DNA of 64,000 nt from Alphaproteobacteria bacterium (GTDB lineage: Bacteria > Pseudomonadota > Alphaproteobacteria > Acetobacterales > Acetobacteraceae), in assembly GCA_016869735.1 (NCBI GenBank), contig VGDL01000002.1, positions 60,699 through 124,698 on the forward strand, read 5' to 3'. Below, one piece after another: positions 46,950-55,815 of the stretch (position 1 is its first letter; every line of letters begins with the position of its first letter). The position numbers were made by a program, and so were the translations under genes. A model generated the notes under the pieces. It ran no database searches, was not told the DNA's origin, and saw only the letters and a program-made list of their open reading frames with translations.

Positions 46950-48101
46950 ATGGATTTCGATCTTTCCGAAGACCAGCGGCTGCTGCAGGACAGCCTGACG
47001 AAACTGCTGGCTGACAAATACAAGTTCGAAGACCGCAAGCGCTTCATGAAATCCGCCAATGGCTGGTCGCAGGAAATGTGGGAGGCTTATGCCGATCTCG
47101 GCCTGCTCGGCCTGCCCTTTGCGGAAGAAGATGGCGGCTTTGGTGCCGGCCCGGTTGAAGTGATGCTGATGGCGGAAGCCATGGGCAGCGCGATTACGCT
47201 TGAACCTTGGCTTGCGACCGTGGTGATGGGCGGTGGCTTCATTCGCCACGGCGCATCGGCCGCGCAGCGTGCGGCGATGGTGCCGGAAATTGCCTTGGGC
47301 AAGCTGAAACTCGCCTTTGGTTATACGGAACCGCAATCACGCCATGATCTGCATGATGTCGCGACCACGGCGAAGAAGGATGGCGCGGGCTGGGTGCTGG
47401 AAGGCCGCAAGGGCGTGGTGCTGCATGGTGATGTGGCGGATCAGATTGTGGTCACCGCGCGCATCGGCGGTGCGCGGCGCGATAAATCCGGCATCGGCGT
47501 GTTCCTGGTGCCGGCGAATACCAAGGGTGTGACTCGGCGCGGCTACCCCACCACGGATGGTCTGCGCGGTGCCGAAATTACGCTGGACCGCGTAAGCCTG
47601 CCGGCTGAGGCTTTGCTGGGCGATGCCGGCAATGGCCTGGCGCTGGTGGATCGCGTGGTGGATGAAACGATCGCGGCGCTAGCGGGTGAGGCTGTCGGTG
47701 CGATGGATGCGTTGCAGAAGCTGACGCTGGATTACCTGAAAACGCGCAAGCAATTTGGGTGGCCCATCGGGTCCTTCCAATCACTTCAGCATCGCGCGGC
47801 GGAGATGATGGTGTGCCTGGAAGAAGCGCGTTCCATGGCCATGCTGGCGGCGATGATGGCGGCGGAGCCCGATGCCACCGAACGGCGCCGGCAAATGTCA
47901 GCGGTGAAGGTGCAGACCGGGCGCTCCGGCAAATTCATCGGCCAGGGCGCCATTCAATTGCATGGCGGCATTGCCATGACGATGGAATATCTGGGCGGGC
48001 ATTACTTCAAGCGGCTGACGACCATCGATACCATGTTCGGCGATGCTGACCATCACCTGACGCAATTGATGGCGATGGGCGGGCTGAACCAAGCCGCCTG
48101 A
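46950..48101 (+). CDS. Acyl-CoA dehydrogenase, second subunit-like paralogue
   Basis: A 383-residue acyl-CoA dehydrogenase fold protein, starting MDFDLSEDQRLLQDSLTKLL. The middle is divergent (GYTEPQSRHDLHDVATTAKK in place of the usual SEPxAGSD), and it ends IQLHGGIAMTMEYLGGHYFK. It is probably the partner of the preceding protein. Other reactions such as steroid or branched acyl-CoA oxidation cannot be excluded. It ends the beta-oxidation run; a hairpin follows at 48112. Confidence 0.9.
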   Translation: MDFDLSEDQRLLQDSLTKLLADKYKFEDRKRFMKSANGWSQEMWEAYADLGLLGLPFAEEDGGFGAGPVEVMLMAEAMGSAITLEPWLATVVMGGGFIRHGASAAQRAAMVPEIALGKLKLAFGYTEPQSRHDLHDVATTAKKDGAGWVLEGRKGVVLHGDVADQIVVTARIGGARRDKSGIGVFLVPANTKGVTRRGYPTTDGLRGAEITLDRVSLPAEALLGDAGNGLALVDRVVDETIAALAGEAVGAMDALQKLTLDYLKTRKQFGWPIGSFQSLQHRAAEMMVCLEEARSMAMLAAMMAAEPDATERRRQMSAVKVQTGRSGKFIGQGAIQLHGGIAMTMEYLGGHYFKRLTTIDTMFGDADHHLTQLMAMGGLNQAA

Positions 48102-48111
48102 AGCTTTCTGA

Positions 48112-48145
48112 TCATGGCCGTGAAGTTTTTGTGACACGGCCATGA
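48112..48145 (+). terminator. Hairpin after the acyl-CoA dehydrogenase operon
   Basis: A perfect 11-base stem (TCATGGCCGTG at 48112-48122 and CACGGCCATGA at 48135-48145) with a 12-base loop that contains five T. It is 10 bases past the stop of the second acyl-CoA dehydrogenase. No T-tract follows, so it may protect the mRNA end or assist Rho-dependent termination. Confidence 0.5.
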
Positions 48146-48200
48146 CGGCGCTTTCCGACTGAGTTTTGCACGGTTAGAAAGCATCGAATCTGAAAAGGAT

Positions 48201-48767
48201 ATGATGGCCATGGCCCAGAATGATGACCCGCGCTTGCAAGAACTCGCTGATCTGATTGATGGCAAGGGCCATGGCCGTTACGGGCTGCATGACGTCACGC
48301 AGCGCCAACACGCCTTGCAAGCCGCCTGGCAGGCAGAGCGTGAGGGCTGTTCCTCAGCGCTAATTGCTGCGGCGCTGCTGCATGATATCGGCCATTTGGT
48401 GCATGATTTGGGTGACAACCCCGCCAAGCATGGCGTGGATGACAAGCATGAGGAATTGGGTCAGGTCTGGCTGCAAGGCTGGTTCGGCCCTGAGGTGACG
48501 GAACCCGTGCGGCTGCATGTCGCCGCCAAGCGCTATCTTTGCGCAACGGAAGCCGATTACTTCGCCAAGCTGTCGCCTGATTCCGTGCTCAGCCTTTCCC
48601 TGCAAGGTGGGCCGATGTCGGCTGATGAAGTGGCCGCCTTCCGCGCGTTGCCGCAGGCGGAAGATGCGGTGCGGCTTCGTCGTTTTGATGAAGGCGCCAA
48701 GGTGAAGGGGCTTGAAACGCCGCCGGTGCAGCATTTCCTGCCCCATGTGGCGGCCTGCCTCAGGTAA
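48201..48767 (+). CDS. HD-domain diiron oxygenase-like protein (PhnZ/TmpB family)
   Basis: A 188-residue HD-domain protein that aligns with PhnZ-type mixed-valent diiron oxygenases. All metal ligands are present with constant spacing: His37, His61-Asp62 (LLHDIGH), His83 (DDKHEE), His106 (RLHVAAKRYL) and Asp163 (RRFDEGAK). PhnZ and TmpB cleave the C-P bond of 1-hydroxy aminophosphonates, gated by a Tyr and a Glu. Here Tyr27 is kept, but the Glu position is His30 (YGLH). No phosphonate genes are nearby, so the substrate is probably different. It is alone between the beta-oxidation run and the kinase gene. Confidence 0.82.
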   Translation: MMAMAQNDDPRLQELADLIDGKGHGRYGLHDVTQRQHALQAAWQAEREGCSSALIAAALLHDIGHLVHDLGDNPAKHGVDDKHEELGQVWLQGWFGPEVTEPVRLHVAAKRYLCATEADYFAKLSPDSVLSLSLQGGPMSADEVAAFRALPQAEDAVRLRRFDEGAKVKGLETPPVQHFLPHVAACLR

Positions 48768-48812
48768 TTTCATGCTTGACCGGGGCGAATGCGCCCCGCA
48801 GGCTTTGCCCTT

Positions 48813-49700
48813 ATGGGCGGTATTCTCGTTATCGGTTCCTATAATCGCGATACGGTGCTGCGCCTGGCGCGCTTTCCCGCGCCGGGGGAAACGCTCACGG
48901 CGCTTGGCATGGCCGAATTCCATGGCGGCAAGGGCAGTAACCAGGCGGTAGCCGCAGCGCGGGCGGGCGGGCGTGTTGCGCTGATCGCAGCGATTGGTGA
49001 TGACGCGGCGGGGAAGGCTGCGCGCGCGCTTTGGGCGGCAGAAGGCATTGAAGCGGGCGCTGTGCAAACCGCCGGGGCGCCCACCGGCGCTGCCACCATC
49101 CTGCTTGATGCGGCGGGCGAGAATCAGATCATCATCATCCCCGGCGCCAATGCGGGGTTGACCCTGCCGCCTGGCTTTTCGCCGCCTGCGGATGTTGCCG
49201 TTGCTCTCGCGCAGCTTGAAACGCCGCAAGCCGCCACAGCCGCGCTGTTTCGCGCGCTGCCCAAGGCGCGCCGCATCCTGAATGTCGCCCCTGCGGCGCC
49301 GATTGCGCCGGAGCTTCTCGCCACCACTGATATGCTTGTGCTGAATGAAACCGAAGCCGCCATTCTGGCGCAGCGTGAAGCCGAACCCGCGGCCCTTGCA
49401 TTGGCGCTCGCGGCCGAGACGATGCGGGATGTGATCGTGACCGCCGGCGCCGCCGGTGCCTTTTGGGCGCGCCCGGATGGTGTGGTGATTGATGCTGCGC
49501 CACCCCGCGTGACGGTGGCGGATACCACCGGCGCCGGCGATGCCTTCCTTGGCGCCTTCGCTGTCTTCAGCGCGGAAGGCTTCACGCCGGAAAAGACCTT
49601 GCGCCAGGCCGTCATGGCGGGTGCGCTGGCCTGCACCCAGGAAGGCGCGGTGCCTGCCTTGCCCCATCGCGCCGCGATCATGGCGCTTCCCGGCCATTGA
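48813..49700 (+). CDS. PfkB family carbohydrate kinase (ribokinase-like)
   Basis: A 295-residue sugar kinase. The N-terminal signature is FHGGKGSNQAVAAARAG and the ATP/anion-hole signature is DTTGAGDAFLGAFA with the catalytic Asp. It most resembles ribokinase, but nucleoside and other sugar substrates are possible. ATG at 48813 gives MGGILVIGSYNRD. It is 45 bases after the HD oxygenase gene and ahead of the amidohydrolase pair. No sugar transporter is near. Confidence 0.87.
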   Translation: MGGILVIGSYNRDTVLRLARFPAPGETLTALGMAEFHGGKGSNQAVAAARAGGRVALIAAIGDDAAGKAARALWAAEGIEAGAVQTAGAPTGAATILLDAAGENQIIIIPGANAGLTLPPGFSPPADVAVALAQLETPQAATAALFRALPKARRILNVAPAAPIAPELLATTDMLVLNETEAAILAQREAEPAALALALAAETMRDVIVTAGAAGAFWARPDGVVIDAAPPRVTVADTTGAGDAFLGAFAVFSAEGFTPEKTLRQAVMAGALACTQEGAVPALPHRAAIMALPGH

Positions 49701-49762
49701 TCCCCCCGAAAAAAGGGAGGATGCTCCGCTCGCGCATGACTGGTTGAAGCGCAGGAGGAACC

Positions 49763-50824
49763 GTGACTGAAGCGGCAATAGATTGCGATTTGCATCCGGG
49801 CCTGCCCAGCATGGCAAGCCTGTTCCACTATATGGAACCGCATTGGCGCAGCAGCCTGAAAGAACGCGGCGTATTCCAGCTTGAAAGCGCTTCCTGGCCG
49901 CCCGCAGCACCTTCCACCGTGCGCGCCGATTGGCGCGGACCAAAGGGTGAAGCGCCTTGCAATGTCGCAACCCTGCAAGCGCAGGTGCTGGATCGCTGGC
50001 AGGTCGGCACTGGCATCCTCAACCCGCTTTTCCCGGTGCAGTTGCCCTTTAGCCGAGACCTCTCAGCGGCCTTTGCGCGCGCGACGAATGATTGGATCCG
50101 TGCCGAATGGTTGGAAGGTGATCAGCGCCTGCGCGCTTCCATCCTGCTGCCCAATGCCATTGAAGAATCAGTGGCCGAGATTGAACGGCTCGCGCCCGAT
50201 CACCGCTTCGTGCAGGCCATGACGCTTTGCATGGGCGAAATTCCACTTGGCCGGCGCGAATGGTGGCCGGTTTATGAGGCGCTGTCGCGCCATGACATGC
50301 CGCTTGCGATCCATGCCGGCAGCAATTGGCGCCACCCGGTTACCTCGGTTGGCTGGCCTTCCTATTATCTTGAGGAATACACGGCGAATTCCATGGGGTT
50401 TCAGGCATCGCTTGCGTCGCTGATCACGGAAGGCGTGTTTGTGAAATTCCCGAAGCTCAAGGTCGTGCTGCTCGAAAGCGGCGTGTCCTGGTTGCCATCC
50501 TTCCTGTGGCGGCTCGTGAAATCCTGGAAGGGCGTGCGCTTTGAAGTGCCCTGGCTGGATCGCCCGCCATCGGAATATGTGCGAGACCATGTGCGGCTTT
50601 CGATCCGCCCGCTGGATGTGCCGGAAGAAGCCGATACCATGGCGCGGCTGATGGAACATTTGGGATCGGATGAGTTGCTGCTCTGGTCCTCCGATTGGCC
50701 GCATGCGCATTTTGAGGGGGACGCCACCGTTCCCAAGGGGCTTGATGCGGCTTTGCTCAAGAAAATCATGGTGGATAACCCGCGCGCCACTTACACTCGC
50801 CTTAGGGAGGGAGTCCCGGCATGA
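49763..50824 (+). CDS. Amidohydrolase-2 family metal-dependent hydrolase
   Basis: A 353-residue TIM-barrel protein of the ACMSD/amidohydrolase-2 type. It has IDCDLHPGLPS at the N-terminus (a DxH in place of HxH), LAIHAGSNWRHP, VVLLESGVSWLPSFLWRL and the late metal Asp in LWSSDWPHAHFEG. Members hydrolyse or decarboxylate small carboxylates and lactones. The start is GTG with a perfect AGGAGG RBS. It overlaps the paralogous next gene by 4 bases. Substrate unknown. Confidence 0.88.
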   Translation: MTEAAIDCDLHPGLPSMASLFHYMEPHWRSSLKERGVFQLESASWPPAAPSTVRADWRGPKGEAPCNVATLQAQVLDRWQVGTGILNPLFPVQLPFSRDLSAAFARATNDWIRAEWLEGDQRLRASILLPNAIEESVAEIERLAPDHRFVQAMTLCMGEIPLGRREWWPVYEALSRHDMPLAIHAGSNWRHPVTSVGWPSYYLEEYTANSMGFQASLASLITEGVFVKFPKLKVVLLESGVSWLPSFLWRLVKSWKGVRFEVPWLDRPPSEYVRDHVRLSIRPLDVPEEADTMARLMEHLGSDELLLWSSDWPHAHFEGDATVPKGLDAALLKKIMVDNPRATYTRLREGVPA

Positions 50825-51927
50825 ACATCATCCGCCCCATCGCCGCCCCTGGGCGGCCCGCCGCCGCGACGCTTGGTCTGGTGGATTGCGATATCCATCC
50901 GCGCTGCGCCGATTTGGGCGAATACCGCCCCTTCATGACCGATGCCATGTGGCATCGCCTCACCACCTACGGCATTCATGCGCGGCATGGTTTTCACAAG
51001 GGCTATCCCTTCCCGAAAGCCGCACCGCTCGCGAGCCGGCGCGATGCCTGGGGGCCGCAGGGTCAGCCGCCCGCTTCCGATCTGGGCTTTGTGCAAAAGC
51101 AATTCCTGGATCATTACGGGCTGGATATTGGCGTGCTCAACCCCTTGCAGCCTTCCGGTCAGGGTGATGTGAATGATGAGCTTTCCGCCGCCCTCGCCCA
51201 TGCAGTGAATGAATGGCAATTGGCGCATTGGGTGGATCATGATGCGCGGCTGCGCGCTTCCATCGTGGTGCCTTATGAGGATGCGGTTGCATCAGCGGCG
51301 GAAATCCGCAAGCGCGCCGGTGATGGCCGCTTCTGCCAGGTGCTGCTGATGAGCCGCACATCCGAACCGCTCGGCCGCAAGCGCTATTGGCCAATTTATG
51401 AGGCCGCGGCGGAAGTGGGCCTGCCGATCGGCATTCATGCTTTTGGTTTTTCCGGCAATGCCATGACCAATGGCGGCTGGCCTTCCTTTTATGTGGAAGA
51501 AGTGCAGGAACACGCGACTAGTGCCCAGGCCCAGGTCGCGTCCTTCGTGGTGGAAGGCGTGTTTGAACGCTTCCCCAGCCTCAAGATCGTGATGATTGAA
51601 TGCGGCTTTGGGTGGATGCCATCAATCGGCTGGCGCTTGGACAATAACTGGAAGCGCCTGCGTGATGAGGTGCCGCATCTGAAGCGCGCGCCAAGCGAAT
51701 ATATGCGCGAACATGTCTATGTCTCGACCCAGCCGATTGAAGAGCCAGCCAAGGGTGAGCATTTGCTGGATGCGATGGAATGGATTGGCTGGGATCGCAT
51801 TCTTTATGCCAGCGACTATCCGCATTGGGATTTTGACGATCCGCGCATTGCGATTCCGTCCTTCATTCCGGCAGAAAAGCGCGCCGCAATTTTCGGCGGC
51901 AATGCGCGCAACTTCTATCGGCTGTAA
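50821..51927 (+). CDS. Amidohydrolase-2 family metal-dependent hydrolase, paralogue
   Basis: A 368-residue paralogue of the preceding protein: VDCDIHPRCAD, IGIHAFGFSG, IVMIECGFGWMPSIGWRL and YASDYPHWDFDDP. The same metal residues appear to be kept. The two share the pattern but are clearly divergent, so they could act on successive intermediates or form a hetero-oligomer. It overlaps its neighbours on both sides (ATGA upstream; TAATG with the Rieske gene). Confidence 0.88.
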   Translation: MNIIRPIAAPGRPAAATLGLVDCDIHPRCADLGEYRPFMTDAMWHRLTTYGIHARHGFHKGYPFPKAAPLASRRDAWGPQGQPPASDLGFVQKQFLDHYGLDIGVLNPLQPSGQGDVNDELSAALAHAVNEWQLAHWVDHDARLRASIVVPYEDAVASAAEIRKRAGDGRFCQVLLMSRTSEPLGRKRYWPIYEAAAEVGLPIGIHAFGFSGNAMTNGGWPSFYVEEVQEHATSAQAQVASFVVEGVFERFPSLKIVMIECGFGWMPSIGWRLDNNWKRLRDEVPHLKRAPSEYMREHVYVSTQPIEEPAKGEHLLDAMEWIGWDRILYASDYPHWDFDDPRIAIPSFIPAEKRAAIFGGNARNFYRL

Positions 51928-52340
51928 TGGCGCGGCATATTGTTGCGGCGGTGGATGAAATCCCGCCCGGTGGCCGGAGGCTGGTGGAAGCGGATGGCAA
52001 GAAGATTGTGGTGTTCAATCTGGGTGGTGAGTTCTTCGCGCTGCTCGATCGTTGCCCGCACCAGGGCAGCGCGCTTTCCGGCGGTATCTTGTGCGGCCTG
52101 ACGCTGAGTGATGAACCGGGAAAGTATCATTTCTCCCGTGCGGGGGAGATGGTGCGCTGCCCCTGGCATAACTGGGAATTTGATATCCGCACCGGCAAAA
52201 GCTGGTTCGATCCGCAGCGGACCAAGGTGCGCGCCTTTCCGGCGCATGTGGAAGCGGGCGCTGCTTTGGTTGAAGGGCCTTATCAGGCCGAGACATTTCC
52301 GGTGAAAATTGAAGCCGATTATGTGGTGGTGGAGGTTTGA
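51927..52340 (+). CDS. Rieske [2Fe-2S] ferredoxin-like protein
   Basis: A 137-residue Rieske protein. The cluster ligands are Cys-x-His in RCPHQGSAL and Cys-x2-His in RCPWHNWEFD. The spacing between the two boxes is unusually long (about 30 residues, with LCGLTLSDEPGKYHFSRAGE between). It has no catalytic domain, so it would be an electron carrier or a subunit. Its ATG overlaps the amidohydrolase stop by one base, which links it tightly to the two hydrolases. No oxygenase or reductase gene is adjacent. Confidence 0.88.
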   Translation: MARHIVAAVDEIPPGGRRLVEADGKKIVVFNLGGEFFALLDRCPHQGSALSGGILCGLTLSDEPGKYHFSRAGEMVRCPWHNWEFDIRTGKSWFDPQRTKVRAFPAHVEAGAALVEGPYQAETFPVKIEADYVVVEV

Positions 52341-52389
52341 TCCGCCTTCTTAAAGTGCAACCCGTCCAGCCCCATTCAAGCAAGGCGCC

Positions 52390-54042
52390 TTAAACGGCAG
52401 GCACCGCGCCGGGCAGGCTGACGCGTGTGATCGCCCATTGCAGCGAAACCTCATTTTCTTCGGCATGCAGCACAATTTGCAGGCTGCGCCGCGCCTCACC
52501 GCCCAGATAGATGCTGTCTTCCAGGGCAACGCGTGCGCCCTTGGCGCGGAGCTTCCAGCCTGCCCCGGAAGCCAAGCGCAGCAGCACCGCACTTTCGTCC
52601 TGTAACAGAACGGCCGTCACGGCGGGATGCAAATGAAAGTGCACAACGAAAATCGGCAAGGGCGCATCGGGCGGCAGTTCCAGCACATCCTCACCGCGCA
52701 AATCATCGCCTGATTCCGCCAAGTAAAGCCGCCGGCGATGCACCGCACCAAAGGGGCCGCGCCAGCCATCATGGCTTACTTCCAACCATTGCGCGCCGGT
52801 GGCTTCCTGGCGTTCCACCTCCAGCGTCTCAGGCTTGCGGCCCAGGCCCTCGGGGCGCAGCTCACTGGAATTTGTGTCGGACAGCACCAGGGTTGAATGG
52901 GCAGCGGTGGCGCGGAGTGCATCGCGCCAGGCTTCCTCACCTGCTGGTGCCGCGCCACAATTCACGATCAGCCGATCTCGCCCGACCGACATTTCAAAGG
53001 ACAGCGTGCCGGCATGGGAAAAGCGGTCCGCGCCGTTTGGCAGGCCGCCAAGCCCGGTGGGGGCGCCGCGCCCGCGTGGCGGCGGCCCGGCATCCATGAT
53101 GATGACGGTTCGCCCGGCTTGCAGGCGCTGAAAGCCAGTGTCCGGCAATTCCAACGCGCCGCGCCCGCGCGCCTGACCCTGCGTTAGCACCAGATCAAGC
53201 AGTGCCGAGTTTTCTTCCCGCGCGCCATTGAACAGCGCCAAGCCGCCATCGCCATGGCGGAACAGGCGAAGCGCAGGCGCAGCGCGGTCGAGTGCGGCCA
53301 GCAAATGCGGTGGCGCTTCCACGCCCACGCCATGAAGCAAATTGCGGATTTCGATCAGGTCTTGCAGCGCGGCGAGTTGCTGCGCGGGGGATCGTTCCAC
53401 ATGCCCACCATCGGGCAGGAATTGGCGTTCGATTTCGGCAGGCAGGAAGCGGATGGCACGTTGCAGATAGGCTTCTTCTTCCAAGGCAACGGCAGCAGCA
53501 AGTGCGCCCTTCAGCGCCACCAGCGCGCCGCAATGGTCTTCCTCTGCCGGCAAGGCGCCCACCAGATCGCGCGCATCCTGCGCGAGCCGCTGCATGACCT
53601 GACGGCGGAAAACATCCTCGGCCGTCGCGGCGAAGAAATCCCAATGGCCGAGCCAGGCGGAAATCCGCGCGCCGGCCACTTCCGGCGCATCGGCGATATC
53701 TTCTTCCCAGCCGGATTGCAGCCAATCGGCGGTCAGGGCGCGGGCGCGCAGCCGGGCGGCATCTGTCCCCAGCGCGCGCAAATCCCGCATCCAGGCGAAG
53801 CCATGGGCAGCAGCGCGCCAGGCGGGGGAGGCGCCGTTGCCGCCCCAGGGTTCACCACCTTCGGCAAGCAGGCGCATGGGGCGGATGGTGCCGGTGAAAT
53901 CGGCTTCTCCGCGTAGCAGACGCGCGCCACGGGCGGCATCGCCGGGCCAAAGGTCTCGGAAGGGGCGGGCAGGGGCATCGGGCACCCGCACCGGGCGCAG
54001 CCGCGCGAGCTTTTGTCGGGCGCCGCGCAGCAGATTGATCAT
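52390..54042 (-). CDS. Heparinase II/III family protein
   Basis: A 550-residue protein with an alpha-helical toroid half (about residues 60-300; [23 protein letters not shown] in part, with DGGHVERSP diagnostic) and a C-terminal beta-sandwich. [25 protein letters not shown] (cited in part: [10 protein letters not shown]) is a family stretch with the active His. It may be a polysaccharide lyase; in alphaproteobacteria its genomic partner is usually rpe. The start overlaps the rpe stop (ATGA). No signal peptide is evident. Confidence 0.85.
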   Translation of the reverse strand: MINLLRGARQKLARLRPVRVPDAPARPFRDLWPGDAARGARLLRGEADFTGTIRPMRLLAEGGEPWGGNGASPAWRAAAHGFAWMRDLRALGTDAARLRARALTADWLQSGWEEDIADAPEVAGARISAWLGHWDFFAATAEDVFRRQVMQRLAQDARDLVGALPAEEDHCGALVALKGALAAAVALEEEAYLQRAIRFLPAEIERQFLPDGGHVERSPAQQLAALQDLIEIRNLLHGVGVEAPPHLLAALDRAAPALRLFRHGDGGLALFNGAREENSALLDLVLTQGQARGRGALELPDTGFQRLQAGRTVIIMDAGPPPRGRGAPTGLGGLPNGADRFSHAGTLSFEMSVGRDRLIVNCGAAPAGEEAWRDALRATAAHSTLVLSDTNSSELRPEGLGRKPETLEVERQEATGAQWLEVSHDGWRGPFGAVHRRRLYLAESGDDLRGEDVLELPPDAPLPIFVVHFHLHPAVTAVLLQDESAVLLRLASGAGWKLRAKGARVALEDSIYLGGEARRSLQIVLHAEENEVSLQWAITRVSLPGAVPAV

Positions 54043-54701
54043 GCCGCACCCCCGCGCAAAGCCTTGATCGCGGCGGCGTAATCCGGCGCACCAAATACTG
54101 CCGTGCCGGCCACCAGCACATCAGCGCCCGCATTCAGGCACAGCTGCGCGGTTTTGGCGGTGACGCCGCCATCCACCTGCAAGCGGATATCGCGGCCCGA
54201 GGCTTCGATCAGCCGGCGCAGCTTTTCGATTTTCGGCAATTGGCTTTCAAGGAAGCTCTGCCCGCCAAAGCCGGGATTGACCGACATGACCAGGATAAGG
54301 TCACACAGGTCCAGCACATGTTCGATGGCAGCGATGGGGGTGGCTGGGTTCAGCACCACGCCGGCCTTTTTGCCGAGGCCCCGAATGGTTTGCAGTGAGC
54401 GATGCAAATGTGCCCCGGCTTCAGGATGGAGCGAAATCAGATCTGCCCCGGCATCAGCGAAAGCCTGCAAATAGGCGTCAACTGGGGCAATCATCAAATG
54501 CACATCAAAGGGAATGTTGGTGTGGCGGCGCAGCGCCTTGATCAGCCCCGGACCGAAGGAAATGTTGGGCACGAAATGCCCATCCATGATGTCCAGATGC
54601 AGCCAATCCGCCCCGGCAGCGGTGACGGCACGCACTTCTTCGCCGAGTTTGGCGAAATCGGCGGCGAGAAGCGACGGGGTGATGAGCGGCGCGGGTTGCA
54701 C
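54039..54701 (-). CDS. rpe: Ribulose-phosphate 3-epimerase
   Basis: A 220-residue TIM-barrel epimerase that interconverts ribulose-5-phosphate and xylulose-5-phosphate. It has [27 protein letters not shown] (metal His/Asp), [18 protein letters not shown] and LQVDGGV. I take the GTG at 54701 because AAGGGG lies 5 bases upstream and the product is then the usual length; the longer frame starts with TTG and has no RBS. It overlaps the heparinase gene. Confidence 0.95.
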   Translation of the reverse strand: MQPAPLITPSLLAADFAKLGEEVRAVTAAGADWLHLDIMDGHFVPNISFGPGLIKALRRHTNIPFDVHLMIAPVDAYLQAFADAGADLISLHPEAGAHLHRSLQTIRGLGKKAGVVLNPATPIAAIEHVLDLCDLILVMSVNPGFGGQSFLESQLPKIEKLRRLIEASGRDIRLQVDGGVTAKTAQLCLNAGADVLVAGTAVFGAPDYAAAIKALRGGAA

Positions 54702-54751
54702 GATTCCCCTTGTAACCTTGCGTTCCTGTGGGGACAACCTAGCGTGAGCGC

Positions 54752-55357
54752 CTAAATCTTTCGCAATAGGGCGCGCACCACTTCCGCATGGCCCTGATGG
54801 CGCGGGCCTTCATCCAGCAATACGGTGCCTTCGAGCAATTCCAGCACCCCAAGCCCGGCGAAGCATTCTTCGACAATCGCGCGAGACCAGAGCAATTCAC
54901 GCATCTTCGGCCCTCCGCTGCGGCGGCCTTCCTGCGCGGGGGTGAAACATTCCAGCACCAGCAAGCCACCGGGCGCGAGCGCCGCCATGGCGCCTTGCGT
55001 GGCGCGGGCACGGTCTTCCGGCGGCAGATGCACAAAAATCCAGGCAATGAGGTCAAACTTTGCGCGCGGCCAATCCCAGGCGGCGAGATCGGCAGTAATG
55101 GTCTTCAGCGCCACGCCGCGCTGCCGGGCGAGCGAGGCAGCCTTGGTCAAGCCCACGGCGGACCAATCAACGGACGTCACCTCCAAACCTTGGCCGGCCA
55201 GCCAGACGCCGTTGCGCCCTTCGCCATCGCCAACGGCCAGCGCGCGCAGCCCAGGGCGCAGGCGATGCGCTTGGGATTGCAAATAAAGGTTCGGCGCCTC
55301 ACCAAACTCAAAACCACCATTTTGGTAGCGTTCATCCCAGGCTAGGCTTGTGCTCAT
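54752..55357 (-). CDS. SAM-dependent methyltransferase (TehB-like)
   Basis: A 201-residue class I methyltransferase. It starts [20 protein letters not shown], with SAM motif [19 protein letters not shown] and later [16 protein letters not shown], a pattern seen in TehB-like and thiol methyltransferase-like proteins. The start overlaps the DUF985 cupin stop (ATGA); an ATG nine codons earlier lies inside the cupin gene. The substrate is unknown. Confidence 0.85.
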   Translation of the reverse strand: MSTSLAWDERYQNGGFEFGEAPNLYLQSQAHRLRPGLRALAVGDGEGRNGVWLAGQGLEVTSVDWSAVGLTKAASLARQRGVALKTITADLAAWDWPRAKFDLIAWIFVHLPPEDRARATQGAMAALAPGGLLVLECFTPAQEGRRSGGPKMRELLWSRAIVEECFAGLGVLELLEGTVLLDEGPRHQGHAEVVRALLRKI

Positions 55358-55812
55358 GATTTTCCTCGCGGGGTGGGGCGCCAATCGGGCGGCGCCAATT
55401 CAAAGCCGGCGAAATCAAAGGCGGGGCTGACGGTGCAGCCCACCAGGGTCCAGCGACCTAAGGACACGGCGCTTTGCCACCAGCCTTTCGGCACCAAAGC
55501 GAAAGGGCGTTGATGGCGCGAAAGATCGGGGCCGAGATGCACCGCTTCCGCATCATGGCCATCGGGGGAAAGGCTCAGCGCCAGCGGCCCACCCGCATAC
55601 CAATGCCAGGCTTCGGCGGCATCCACGCGATGCCAATGGCTGAATTCATCGGCGGCGAGCAGGAAATAGATCGCGGTGCCCACGCCCCGCCCGCCCGCTT
55701 CCGGCGCATCACGCCAGATTTCACGGTAATGGCCGCCTTCCGGATGGGGCGCCAAATCAAGGGCGGCAATGACCTGCGCGGCGGTCACGCCCGGATCGCG
55801 CAGGTCAATCAT
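55354..55812 (-). CDS. DUF985 family cupin protein
   Basis: A 152-residue RmlC-like cupin. It has LDLAPHPEGGHYREIWR, AIYFLLAADEFSHWHRVDA, EAWHWYAGG and VPKGWWQSA, the standard order for DUF985. Metal-binding residues would come from the HWHR and EAWHWY stretches. The biological role of the family is unclear. It lies 3 bases after the GST gene and overlaps the methyltransferase gene, all on the minus strand. Confidence 0.88.
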   Translation of the reverse strand: MIDLRDPGVTAAQVIAALDLAPHPEGGHYREIWRDAPEAGGRGVGTAIYFLLAADEFSHWHRVDAAEAWHWYAGGPLALSLSPDGHDAEAVHLGPDLSRHQRPFALVPKGWWQSAVSLGRWTLVGCTVSPAFDFAGFELAPPDWRPTPRGKS

Positions 55813-55815
55813 GGT

